Positions 54,493-64,000 of a stretch of DNA of 64,000 bases are shown piece after piece; the stretch's first letter is position 1, and each line of letters starts with the position of its first letter. The stretch is from Erigeron canadensis (lineage: Eukaryota; Streptophyta; Magnoliopsida; Asterales; Asteraceae): contig NC_057761.1 in the NCBI RefSeq assembly GCF_010389155.1, positions 60,014,587-60,078,586 of the forward strand, written 5' to 3'. A program made the translations under genes and the position numbers. The notes under the pieces were generated by a model. It ran no database searches, was not told the DNA's origin, and was given only the letters and a program-made list of their open reading frames with translations.

Positions 54493-57257
54493 ATGGCAGT
54501 AAGTTCCATTCTTTTTTCCTTTGGATCTGTTTTAACAATCATGATTATGTTCTAGTATTTCTGTAACTTTTAGGTTTTATTTTGTGGCTTTTAAATGTTG
54601 TATGTGAGATATGCTAATTTAGTTTATATGTTGACGTTTTTCCAGTGTGATTTATCTGCTATTAGGATATTCCTGGTACTAGTTTTATAGTTAAGTAACA
54701 GTTCAGGCAAATCTTCAGAAAAGATGAATTTAGCACTAGGAAATTTGCTAATTGGAGGAACGATTATCAGAGTGTCAATTCTACAATATTTTAGGTTTGT
54801 ATGGTTTGTTAGGAGTAGAAACCATTACATGTAATTAGAGATATTGAGAGTTATTGTATGGACAACCAAATAACAGTGCTACAAGTTTCATGGGTTGTAA
54901 CAGTGCTACAATCTTGACTTGTTATTAAAGCCTTAGAGGTGACAAATGAAAGGTTTGATTAATGAACTAAAAGGTAGTAATTTCTACATCGAGTCCAACA
55001 AGTTGGTTCAATTTGGTTGACATGCAAATACTCAACATCTTGTTATACTATACGTTTTGTAACATTGCAATTGAGATCGACACAAAATGACAAGCATTTA
55101 CATCTAGGATCATCCTTTTAACCTGAATGAGACTGATAACAAGCATCACAAAACTGTCCACCAAATTACTAGACATGTTTTTAAGACGGGCGCTTTTATT
55201 TGCATAAACTTCTTAAGTAAATAACCGAGTAACTAATCCACATCGAGAATATTTTCAAGCAGCAAACAATTACCCTAGAAAATTTCTATGTGCATATTTA
55301 CAACTTCATAATTTGAACTTTTACACAAACCAACTTTTAGACTAACATGAAGATGGGCCGGGGTAGAACACTTACAAAATTATCTGTGCATGCATGAACT
55401 TATATTGAGAATGTGTCACTTATCTCCAGCCCTGATTTCATTGTTCATGAAGAAAGTGGCAATTGGTCTTCCTCGTGCAAAGTATAGATATTACTACAGG
55501 GTATAATAATAGCATAGATACAAATATTTTCTAATTTGGAAACCAAACATAACAAAAAAGAAAAAAAAACTTATGGTTTCTTCCATGTTACTTATATTTA
55601 ACCTTGTCTTTCTTTGGTAAGAATAATGTGTGGTTCCCCCGTTAGGACTTAGGAGTTTTTGGTAATTAGGATGCCTTTTTTTAAGATTTTTCTTGCACGG
55701 TACCGTGTTATATAATTGTTCTTGATGCTGATTCCTAAGAAATTACTCTCTGTTGAGCTTAACATAGGGTCCAATATCTGCATTCTTGCTTAACAAATTC
55801 AGCATTAGAGCCTTTTTTTAGGTGATAGGACTTGGTTCTAGTTTATGGACGCTGAACAGTCTCTTGCCTGCTATTTCTGATTTAATTTACTATGATGGTA
55901 TTAAAAAGTTGAACCTTTTGACCACAAAGGTCAAAATGTATCTCTGGTTCTTGATGGTATACAACGCTTTGCTGCTGCATTACTTGATAATGTAGTTTAT
56001 TTTAGACAATCTACTTCGAGAAAGCAAAGAAAGGTCAGATGCAGAAATGACACCAAGATTCCTGACCTTTTGCCATTGTGTTTGAAAGTGATTTTGATTA
56101 TATTGCTTTTTCAGGGATCAATAATTTAGTTTATAGAATTGGGTTGGGTGTCTTGAGATTGATTGATATTATTCCATATCCCATATGTCATTTTGTTGAT
56201 TCTGATTATTCAATATCCCACTTGTCATCTTGTTGATTCTGATTATTCCATATCCCATAATAGATACTGTCATACTGGTACACATAGCCAAACACCCCTA
56301 ATAGTGAACCTTCATTCCAGGGCCAAGAAGAAGCTGAACGCAAGACTGCCGACTCCAGAAAGTTTGAATCAGAGACACCAAAGAACCAAGATGCATCAAG
56401 ACGAAAAAACAGCCGTGAAGGTGATCTAAGTAGATCATTTGATTCCCCATCACATCCTAAAAAGGTGTCAACACCCCAACATCACCAGTCAAGCGAAGCG
56501 ACAAGGAGTAACACGGCTTCTCCAATGTGGGAAAGAAAGGTTTCATCTGATGGTACCAATGGTGTGACCTCTTCCACTCCTGGAAGATCCCGGTTGAGGC
56601 AAGTTACCCTTGGTGATGAAAGCGTAAGTTCCTAAAGCAGTTTGAATACTTGGACTTTGTGATATGATTTTAATGGTGCATATGGTTTGGCAGCCTGATG
56701 ACAGCACTGCTGTTCCGGTGTTCGGTGACTGGGATGATAGTAATCCCGCTTCAGCTGAAGGTTACTCTCACATATTCAACAAAGTACGAGAGGAGAAGCA
56801 TGGCGGTGGTGGAAAGTCTCCGAGGATAACGAGTGAGCACTCTCAATTTTATGGTCAAAGACCCGAGAGTAAAAAGGTAAAAGGTCCACTTCTTGTGAAT
56901 GGGTCGCTTTGGAATTATGTTTTTTTACGAGGCAAATGGGTGGAAAAAAAGTTTAGCTAAACAAGAAGCAAACCAAATCAGTCGAATGCTGTTTGGATAG
57001 TGTCCCCTAAGTTGGTTTTGTTCAACAATTAGATTATTTTTGTAGTTATATAGCTTTTGTAAGTAAAATGGACTAAAAAGTCTACTTAATCTGACCCATC
57101 GCGTTTCTGTACTAAGAAATAACCGTAACCTACCCATTTTGACACATTTACTTGTATCAACACATTTAGTAGCCACGATTACTATCAACTCCGCAAGATT
57201 TTCAATTGCTTCTACTTTTTTTAGGGGTGTGGCTGCTTCCCATGGAGCAGAAAGTGA
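54493..57257 (+). CDS. RIN4-like immune regulator (NOI domain protein)
   Basis: Exons supported: 54493-54498 (ATGGCA then GTAAGT), 56321-56623, 56694-56876 and 57225-57257 (stop TGA). 56321-56623 encodes a polar middle ([26 protein letters not shown]); 56694-56876 the C-terminal NOI domain: [19 protein letters not shown] and [10 protein letters not shown]; 57225-57257 the tail [10 protein letters not shown], likely acylated at the cysteines for plasma-membrane attachment. RIN4 is a membrane-bound negative regulator of plant immunity, targeted by bacterial effectors and guarded by NLR receptors. VPVFGDW fits the VPxFGxW protease site of known RIN4 proteins. The N-terminal NOI exon is not clear: [11 protein letters not shown] after a TTATTTTAG acceptor (56009-56040) is a candidate but is soon followed by a stop, and KFANW near 54752 is weaker. 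The gene may be damaged at its 5' part. Confidence 0.75.
54500..56320 (+). other. Large intron region of the RIN4-like gene
   Basis: 1.8 kb that should hold the N-terminal NOI exon. Only the candidates at about 54742-54776 and 56009-56040 were seen. A ~37-bp tandem repeat (GTTGATTCTGATTATTC...TATCCCA) lies at about 56190-56260. Confidence 0.5.
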
Positions 57258-57539
57258 CTTCCGGCTGGCCACTGGAGTAAATGCGGATTGTACTTTATAA
57301 ATAAGCAAGGTGTTTGTAAACTGCATTCTTTCTTGTTCATAGATTGTAGGCAAAACTCTTCCTATTGTCGTACAGGGAGGATTTATTTCCTATCTGTCCC
57401 ATTGTATGCTTCTTTTATTGAATGAAATCAGAAAAAGATAGCAAGAATGATTTGGGTCAAATTTTCATTACCTTTCCAGGTATGTAATTTTGTAACAGGT
57501 AAATCTAGATATATGTGACCAATCAACAGTTCCCGTTAA
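57258..57539. other. RIN4-like 3' UTR and flank
   Basis: Likely 3' UTR; the minus-strand frame 56925-57353 overlaps the last exons and is spurious. Confidence 0.4.
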
Positions 57540-57603
57540 TCTTTTTGATCATACATATATGTATTATATAGTCTTTTTGATCATACATATATGTATTATA
57601 CCC
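57540..57603. repeat. 32-bp tandem duplication
   Basis: TCTTTTTGATCATACATATA plus 12 bases occurs at 57540 and 57572. Confidence 0.9.
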
Positions 57604-57767
57604 AACACTTAGGAAATGTTGATATATATACGTATTCTACCCAACAGTTCCCATTGAAGATCGCATGCTCTTTGATATTTCTTGTTTTTTGTTCTCTCTC
57701 TAATAATATTCTGATGTATCGTTATATTGATGAAGATGATATGCTCCGTGCATTATCACTCCAAGGG

Positions 57768-57833
57768 TAAGGGCCTCCATGTGTAGAATCAGACTCCAAC
57801 TTTGCAGCTATTTCTTTCCTCACATGTCTGACA
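57768..57833 (-). pseudogene. Stray beta-galactosidase exon fragment
   Basis: Minus strand TGTGAGGAAAGAAATAGCTG and following bases align with the start of the last exon of the BGAL gene (61231 downward: CEGRNSCKI...); here it reads CEERNSCKVGV then a stop, and loses similarity after ~60 bp. Confidence 0.65.
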
Positions 57834-57839
57834 AAACCC

Positions 57840-58089
57840 ATGCATATATTTTTAAACATTAGTTTTATTGGTACGACACATCTGAAGGACAATTGAGTCC
57901 GTCCTCGAGTTTCAGATGCTTATTAAACTTTCTTTAAATTCATGGGTGCGGGTGGGTGTGCGGGTGCTTTCCATATGGTTGTAAATTCTTGGTTGTAAAT
58001 TGTTTTTTTTTTGTTCGTAAATTCGAGGCAAGCATGCCCTTCCTCGTGGTTAGAAGTTAATTAAACGACTGTTTTTCCTATCCTTTCAT
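57840..58089. other. Intergenic DNA
   Basis: Nothing recognised. Confidence 0.35.
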
Positions 58090-58199
58090 CTCTATCTTTA
58101 AAATATATATAAAAGAGAAACTTTAAATCAAAAATAAAAAAGTTCTCTATCTTTAAAATATATATAAAAGAGAAACTTTAAATCAAAAATAAAAAAGTT
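58090..58199. repeat. 55-bp perfect tandem duplication
   Basis: Two identical 55-bp units starting CTCTATCTTTAAAATATATA (58090, 58145). Confidence 0.95.
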
Positions 58200-58697
58200 T
58201 ATATTTTGGATGAAGTTTAACTTTTAATTAGAACCATTAGATCAAAATATTGATGTCATATACCTTTTTTAGCTTTCTAGATTTAATTTTTATTTCATAA
58301 ATTTTAAATAATTATTATTTCCTTATATAAATTTGTAGACAAAATAATTATTGTTATTTAATGATACGAGAAACTAATATTATTTACGTTTTACATTATT
58401 TTTCATATTTAGAATCAAGTTTGTCTTTTTTAAAACAAGATTTCATGTTTTAATGTAATACGTTTTTATTAAATTATAAGTTATAGAGTTTTTATCATAT
58501 GACGTAATAAATAAATATAAGTTATAAACATTTAGTTTTACATCATAAGTATCTTATTATATTTAATTCAACGTTTTGAAAACCAAACCGGATGTTAAAC
58601 CGACCTTCTTACCATTTCACTGTTCGGAACCGTCGGATCAATCGAGCCGGATTAAAAAACCGGATAATATAATATAATATGTATACACACACACACA

Positions 58698-59526
58698 CTA
58701 GATTACGCCGGTGCGATGCACAGATTGAAATACTTTCCAATAATTATTCAACGAGTTTTATGTTATTAAATAACTAAAAAACATGTACGAAATTTATAGT
58801 AAACTATCATATTTATATATCAAAAGAATATTGTATGAAAGTTGCAAAGATATTATGAATAGATTAGCACAATATACGATGTATAGATTGATAATAAAAT
58901 TTGCTTAATAATTTTAGTGGATAACTAAATTATTCAACGAAAACGTTAAAGCACAAACACAATGACAATGCAAACATACTCGGATGCATGAAAGACATCC
59001 AAACAAAGCGGAAACCTTACATAACAAGTTCTTTAACGAAAATGTATCCACTTTCCAATGGTGTGATCACTTTAAACCGGAATTTTAACCACCACTAATT
59101 TAACTTCATGTTTTTAGTGGTTTAATTACTATCGGCATAAATATTTATCAGCTTATAATATTATATAAATTTAACATGTCATTCATTATATATGTTTCCC
59201 GCGTATTTCGCTGGTAATAATCTAGTTGTTTTCTATATGTATATATGGATAAATTTTGTTTTAGTTCTTGACTAGAATGTTTACCCCGCGCGTTGCCGCA
59301 GGATTTTGTTTCAGCGATACGTCATGTAATTTTAGTTATTGCGAGGAAGTTTGTTGTCAACTCAGTTTTATTATGTTAGTTCTTTTAAAATATCTTCATT
59401 AACCTTTTACATCAATTATCTAAACCACTCGGCGCTGACACCACTAACGTCGCTGTCACTACTATCTGTCGCTGCCACCACTACATTGTGGCTGTCACGA
59501 TCACCGCCACATGGGTATCGTGCTAG
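58698..59526. mobile_element. Cluster of Helitron 3' ends
   Basis: Four CTAG|T termini next to GC-rich hairpin-like sequence: minus at 58698-58701 (GCATCGCACCGGCGTAATCTAG), plus at 59222-59225 (CCCGCGTATTTCGCTGG then CTAG), minus at 59272-59275 (GCGGCAACGCGCGGGG), plus at 59523-59526 (ATGGGTATCGTGCTAG). Matching 5' TC ends were not assigned, so individual element borders remain open. Confidence 0.45.
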
Positions 59527-60370
59527 TTTATTTTTTAGATATTTTATTTTTCAGAATCTCCATATTTTATTATGTAGATAAATATGTAAACAGTTGTAAG
59601 TCGTTGAATATGGGTTGGGCACTGGGCAGTTGTCCGTAAGTTGATTGTGTTGGAAATTATTAGAAAATAATAGTACAAAAGAAACGTGTTTTAGTACGTA
59701 GCTTAATCGAGACTTGTGGGTAGCGCAACAAAGGAAAAAAAAACTTTAGCACAACTGGCCAACTGCAGTCGCTGATGGCTTACTTTTGTTTTTGTTAGGG
59801 GCTACAGTTAGCAAAATCCTAAGATTAATAGGATGTCTAAAAACATAAAACAAATTAATAACTATATTAATGCAAACAATGACACTCTCATGAACGGTGA
59901 TGTAATATATTGTCTTGATTTAAATATTACATTAATGTAATATGTAAAAAACAATGCAAGTTATTATAAATTAAAAACTGCTATATATATGAAACAGAGG
60001 AAATTAATCAAAACTAAATGTTTAAAAGTAAAATCGTAAATGTATGAAAGTTGTTTGATGTAAACATGAGAGCCCAAAAGTTTGGTGTCAAAAAACTGAA
60101 ACTGAAGACTTTAATGAGGGCAAAAGCTAGAAGTTAAAAACTTTATAAGTTAAAAATTAAAAGATATAAATTATAAGGGGTCAAAAGTGAAATTTTAAAG
60201 TTATTTATTGTGTTTGTTTTATATGTGCAATACACACTTGTACATTGTATATATAGATAACTTGTAAAAGCATATAGCTTTTTAGTATGTATATAATTAG
60301 GTGATCAAACGTACTTCAGAAGTTAATTTGTCTAGTTTCGGAACCATTACACACACACACACACACATAT
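59527..60370. other. AT-rich intergenic DNA
   Basis: No gene or clear repeat recognised, apart from an (AC)n run at about 60349-60366. Confidence 0.35.
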
Positions 60371-60717
60371 AGGGGAAAGATAATTTGAGACCAACTAAAA
60401 AAAATCCAAAAAAGGACCATTGATTTTCGTAACTTACACACCACCATCATCATCTACTACGATATACAAGACTTTTTTGTAAAAACACTAAGACTTTCCA
60501 GCGACGGCCCACAGAAAAATCATGTGTAAGTTAAGTTACACAACTTACACATGTGTAAGTTAACTTACACATGATTTTCTGGTGGGCCCGTCGCCGGAAA
60601 GTCTTAGTGTTTTTACAAAAAAAGTCTTGTATATCGTAGTAGATGATGATGGTGTACAAAAATCAATGGTCCTAGTTGGTCTTAAAATAAGAGGTGGTCT
60701 CAAAATATCTTACCCCT
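60371..60717. mobile_element. Foldback MITE, 347 bp
   Basis: AGGGGAAAGATAATTTGAGACC mirrors GGTCTCAAAATATCTTACCCCT. The arms pair almost completely (ATCATCATCTACTACGATAT, AAAAACACTAAGACTTTCC and complements) down to a centre of alternating GTGTAAGTTAACTTACAC near 60545-60570. TATA is present at both ends (a 2-4 bp duplication). No coding. Confidence 0.8.
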
Positions 60718-60889
60718 ATATATATATATATATTTGAGAACTATTCACATATGAATATAGGTTATTATAACTATAACTTGATAGTTCATATGTAAGCGAA
60801 TATGTCCACATATATCATTTACATATAAACATAAAGTCATAATATTAGAAGTTCTTTCAATTCAAATGGTTCTCGCATGAACCTTTTCA

Positions 60890-60918
60890 TATATATATAC
60901 ATATATATATATATATAT
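60890..60918. repeat. (TA)n microsatellite
   Basis: TA run with a CA interruption. Confidence 0.85.
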
Positions 60919-61102
60919 GCTCTCACGGTTCTCATAAATAGAAAGGCTCTGAGAAGAACCTTACCCTTCGACCAACAAAACAATCATGCGCACAATTATT
61001 GAACATAAATTGAAACTAGTTTGTACTATGAAGAGAATTTTGCATGTGCTTTGACATTTCTTAACTACTCTGGTATCGACCCTTGGCATATGATCCGCTG
61101 CA

Positions 61103-63695
61103 TCATGTAGTCGTTGATGACGATGGTTCACATCTTGCCTTAACAGCCAGGGATTTCACAGTCCCGGGGCATGGGTCGCCAAATACAGAATTTGAGACTT
61201 CTATTTTGCAGCTATTTCTTCCCTCACAGGCCTGTCAACAATTCATTAATTGAAGCAAATTAAATAAGAAACAGATCTTTATAGGGAAGAGTTTAACAAT
61301 TAACATTATGGGACCAGTTTGACAAGCCTGGAAAGCCAACCATGGGTTTCAAAACAAGGATAGCACGCATGGGTGGCGAGCAAAAGGGACAAGTCACCAA
61401 TGTTGTCCAGGTGAACAACAGATAGCAACAAGCAAGATATGGAACACGGTGGTGCGGTATATATGTGTGTGTGATGCATGTATATTACCTTGGACACTAT
61501 GGACGATGAAGTTGGTGCGTGGCAATTGCCTATGGAGAACGCCTGGCAGCTACCTTGGGGAGTTCCATAGCTAGCAAACTCTATGGACACAACTGTATAA
61601 CCATCTTCACATTGCAATTGCATCACTGGTTCCATCTGGATTACGGAAGGTTCTCCATTGATGTCTTTTGGATAGGACCACATTTGAAGAGGTGGATAAT
61701 AATCCTCAAAAACGTGAGCACAGACAGTTTTGACAAAAACTGTCTTGACAGAAATCTCAAATGGGTTCCCTCCTGTCTCGTCAAATACAACGAGTAGATT
61801 ATCTGATGGCTGTAACCATGATCGTGGCACATGGTACCTGTTTTAGAGGTATATCTACATCAATACTACAATCACTTCTACTATGTTTCTGTTAAGTTTT
61901 TTAGTTAAGTTTCATGGTAAAAAACTAAAAATATACATGAAATATGCTAAGAAATATACCAAATCTGAGTAGGCTTGCCACAATTTGTAGTACATTTGTC
62001 TGGACCATAAAACCCACGATAATCGCAAGTTTCCTGACAACCATATTTTCTGGTAACAAGGGTCCAGTATCTTCCTATATGGTGTCCGTTGACCCAAGCT
62101 TGACCTTTATCCATACTGCTCACGTCAAGAACCACTGGATCTTTCCCAGGAGGGGAATCAAAATATGTCTGCCATACATAAAAGAGAAGAAAGTAACATT
62201 GGTATATATAACTTGCCACTACTTCCGAGCACACAGAAAATTGATTTTTAGCTGAGGATAATCGGATTAATAATGTTCGTTTGTGCTTGGGTGGAAACAC
62301 AAGGATAGACCTTTGGTTTAGATGATTTTTGTGGTGGTTAAGAGGATGTGTTGGGATATATGAGCAGTGATTAGCTCTAATTTCTTAGTGAGCAATATAA
62401 GTTAATACAAAAAGATTGAAATAAGCATAACATCTAGGGGTTGGGTTTACCTTGTACCAGGAAAGGATTGATGGAACTTCGTCATGTGTCAAATTAGTCC
62501 AAACCGAACTTCTGTCAGCATCAGTAGCATATAATTTCATGAATTCACCTTTAAGCCCAACCTATGATACAAATGCTAGCAGTTTGGTCGGTGAAGCATA
62601 ATCTTAATTATACCAATATAGATGCAAAAATAAAAAAGCTTGATTTTCATTAGTCTTCTTTCTTGCAAAATATCAGTAATCTTCGTCACGTTACACTAAG
62701 TCATGACGCTTGATCAGTTAAGCTTATTCTGGATTTTCAAAACCTCGTTGCTAGATAGCAAGTAAAGTAGGATATTCATTTGATTAAACACCAAGTGCAT
62801 AGAAGACTGGAAATTGCTTAAAATACTTTGAACTTTGAAGGTAATGCTGAAAGCAGTACATCAGAAAAGTACCTGATAGGTCCATGTTGAATGTGTGAGA
62901 TCAATATCCCCATTCTTGAATCCATTTAGAGTGGTCCGACCCTTCAATCCTGCTCCATCTTTCTCAAAAAAGGGACCATAGTTCTGAAGGATGTATAACA
63001 TTATATTGAGATTGAAATAAATTAACCTGGTTACATACTATGACTCACTAGTAGAAAAATATCACATAGGGACTGATTTCTATGAGAGAAATAGAGATGT
63101 TAAATGGGTCGTTTGGGTAGCACGTCAAAATGAGTCTGGTCGACATAAAAATACTTGTCCAAAATGTTTTATATTGCTAAATATATGTTTACAACATTAC
63201 ATAACTTCATGTTTTCAACTAATACTATATTTTTTTTGAAGAAGAGAAATTATTTAGCAGGTATGATTCAATTCGTCCCTTGAGCGACTTTCTTCATGTT
63301 TGATCCGTTCCCTTATAATCTGATTGTATCATTTTACCCATGATACTGTAACAAAAGAATATAAATGAAATGGTATACTATAGTTCAAGGAACTACAATA
63401 CGAACTAATACTATCCATTGCAGGAAAAAATGGCGCCAATACACACATGGAAGTGCTAATTGCATAGAATTCTCCGAGAATTCCCTCCATGGAAGCACTA
63501 TAAATATAGATTCTATATTCTAACTTCATCAAGCATATTATGTGATATTTTATTACCTGCAAGCCTACTGTCTGCGATAATAACATCAAGTCATTGTATC
63601 CTTTCTTAAGTTGAACTACTTGAGCAACCTTGATCCAGTAACCATTTGCACTTCCTTTATTTCCAATACATTTGTAACACATCAGGGCTAGGTTT
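61103..63695 (-). CDS. BGAL9: Beta-galactosidase (GH35, BGAL9-like), 3' part
   Basis: Minus-strand exons: 63557-63695, 62873-62983, 62451-62561, 61960-62168, 61490-61837, 61103-61231 (TGA stop at 61103-61105), all GT-AG. Recognised segments: [64 protein letters not shown]...[27 protein letters not shown]; then the SUEL-type lectin domain ([49 protein letters not shown]). It removes terminal beta-galactose from cell-wall polysaccharides in the apoplast. The GH35 catalytic domain lies upstream, outside the window. The start of exon 63557-63695 ([14 protein letters not shown]) matches the family poorly; its acceptor may be mis-set. Otherwise no break. Confidence 0.88.
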
Positions 63696-64000
63696 CTGTA
63701 AGTTTGTAATGGCATGACATGCAATTTCAAAGAAATAGAACACGCTAGGTTTAATTTCTGTGCATATGGGTCAAATGTGTAAAATAAAAATAGGTTAGAA
63801 GTAAACGAGTCAAAACTAATTGCAAGGCACCCAAAGTGTATTTTTAATGCATATAACCTCAACTAAATCATTTTTATTTGAAAAAAATCGTCAAAAAGGA
63901 TAGCTTTTTTAAAGAACATTAGACAACTACCTTTTGATTAAAAAATTGCCAAAAAGTGTTTAATATCAAGTCAACCGGACTAAGTCTTACAAAAATACCA
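63696..64000 (-). other. Intron of the beta-galactosidase gene, window edge
   Basis: No further exon recognised before the window ends; the gene must continue beyond 64000. Confidence 0.5.

Noticed and set aside
54742..54776. KFANW as the missing N-terminal NOI exon of RIN4
   Set aside because: Only five residues match, no good splice sites in the right phase; kept only as a weak candidate.
56925..57353. 142-residue minus-strand frame at the RIN4 3' end
   Set aside because: Overlaps the RIN4-like last intron and last exon on the other strand; no recognisable domain.
61306..61489. Read-through part of the 174-residue beta-galactosidase frame
   Set aside because: The bases below 61490 follow a GTAATA donor and are intron; the true last exon starts at 61231.
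1..64000. CRISPR arrays, tRNA or rRNA genes, bacterial operons
   Set aside because: No regularly spaced repeats, no convincing cloverleaf and no rRNA sequence were seen; the DNA is plant nuclear.

Overview
The window is AT-rich plant nuclear DNA: GT-AG introns, a cytosolic-type methionyl-tRNA synthetase, a RIN4-type immune protein, GH35 beta-galactosidase, receptor-like kinases, and dense Copia, MULE, hAT and Helitron elements. It looks like a eudicot. The repeat ends (GTCCCTGTGGTTT-type MULE termini) and kinase families remind me of Asteraceae, but that is an inference. No bacterial, organellar or viral genome segment was seen.

Layout. 1-4.9 kb: gene-free DNA with a hAT-like MITE, two small Helitrons in opposite orientation, and TA/AAT microsatellites. 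4.9-10.0 kb: a complete 5.1 kb Mutator-like element with ~200 bp terminal inverted repeats and a 9-bp target duplication. It carries an intact small GRF zinc-finger/membrane-anchor gene and a broken mudrA-type transposase. 10.0-11.5 kb: a second, non-autonomous MULE 27 bp away, ending at the promoter of a ubiquitin-specific protease gene (11.5-16.2 kb; ZnF-UBP plus USP domains, 1016 aa). 17.3-18.5 kb: a 1.2 kb foldback MULE. 18.5-21.5 kb (minus): a methionyl-tRNA synthetase copy lacking the KMSKS/anticodon-binding exons. 21.8-27.5 kb: intergenic DNA plus a second, decayed copy of the same locus (promoter region, one catalytic exon, one EMAPII exon). 27.8-29.3 kb: a long-TIR element.

30.2-38.8 kb: an F-box pseudogene (minus) split by a full-length Copia element with an intact 1336-aa polyprotein. 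39.0-47.8 kb: a second full-length Copia element (1563-aa ORF, plus strand), whose 5' LTR is itself split by a 2.66 kb solo LTR. 48.2-48.9 kb: a 5'-truncated receptor-like kinase domain. 49.75-52.1 kb: a five-exon pseudokinase of RLCK-VII type. 52-54 kb: hAT, Helitron and MITE insertions. 54.5-57.3 kb: a RIN4-like gene. 57.5-61 kb: repeats, Helitron ends, a foldback MITE and a stray beta-galactosidase exon fragment. 61.1-64 kb (minus): the 3' part of a BGAL9-like beta-galactosidase gene that continues past the window.

How things relate. Host genes likely to be expressed are the USP, RIN4-like and beta-galactosidase genes, and perhaps the pseudokinase. RLCK-VII kinases are known partners of RIN4 in pathogen recognition, so a pseudokinase next to a RIN4-like gene is suggestive, but a functional link is only inferred. 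The strongest unusual observations are: the duplicated synthetase locus in which each copy lost different exons and one gained a hydrophobic tail; the MULE whose accessory GRF-membrane gene survived while its transposase decayed; the pseudokinase with intact splicing; and the nested retrotransposon history.
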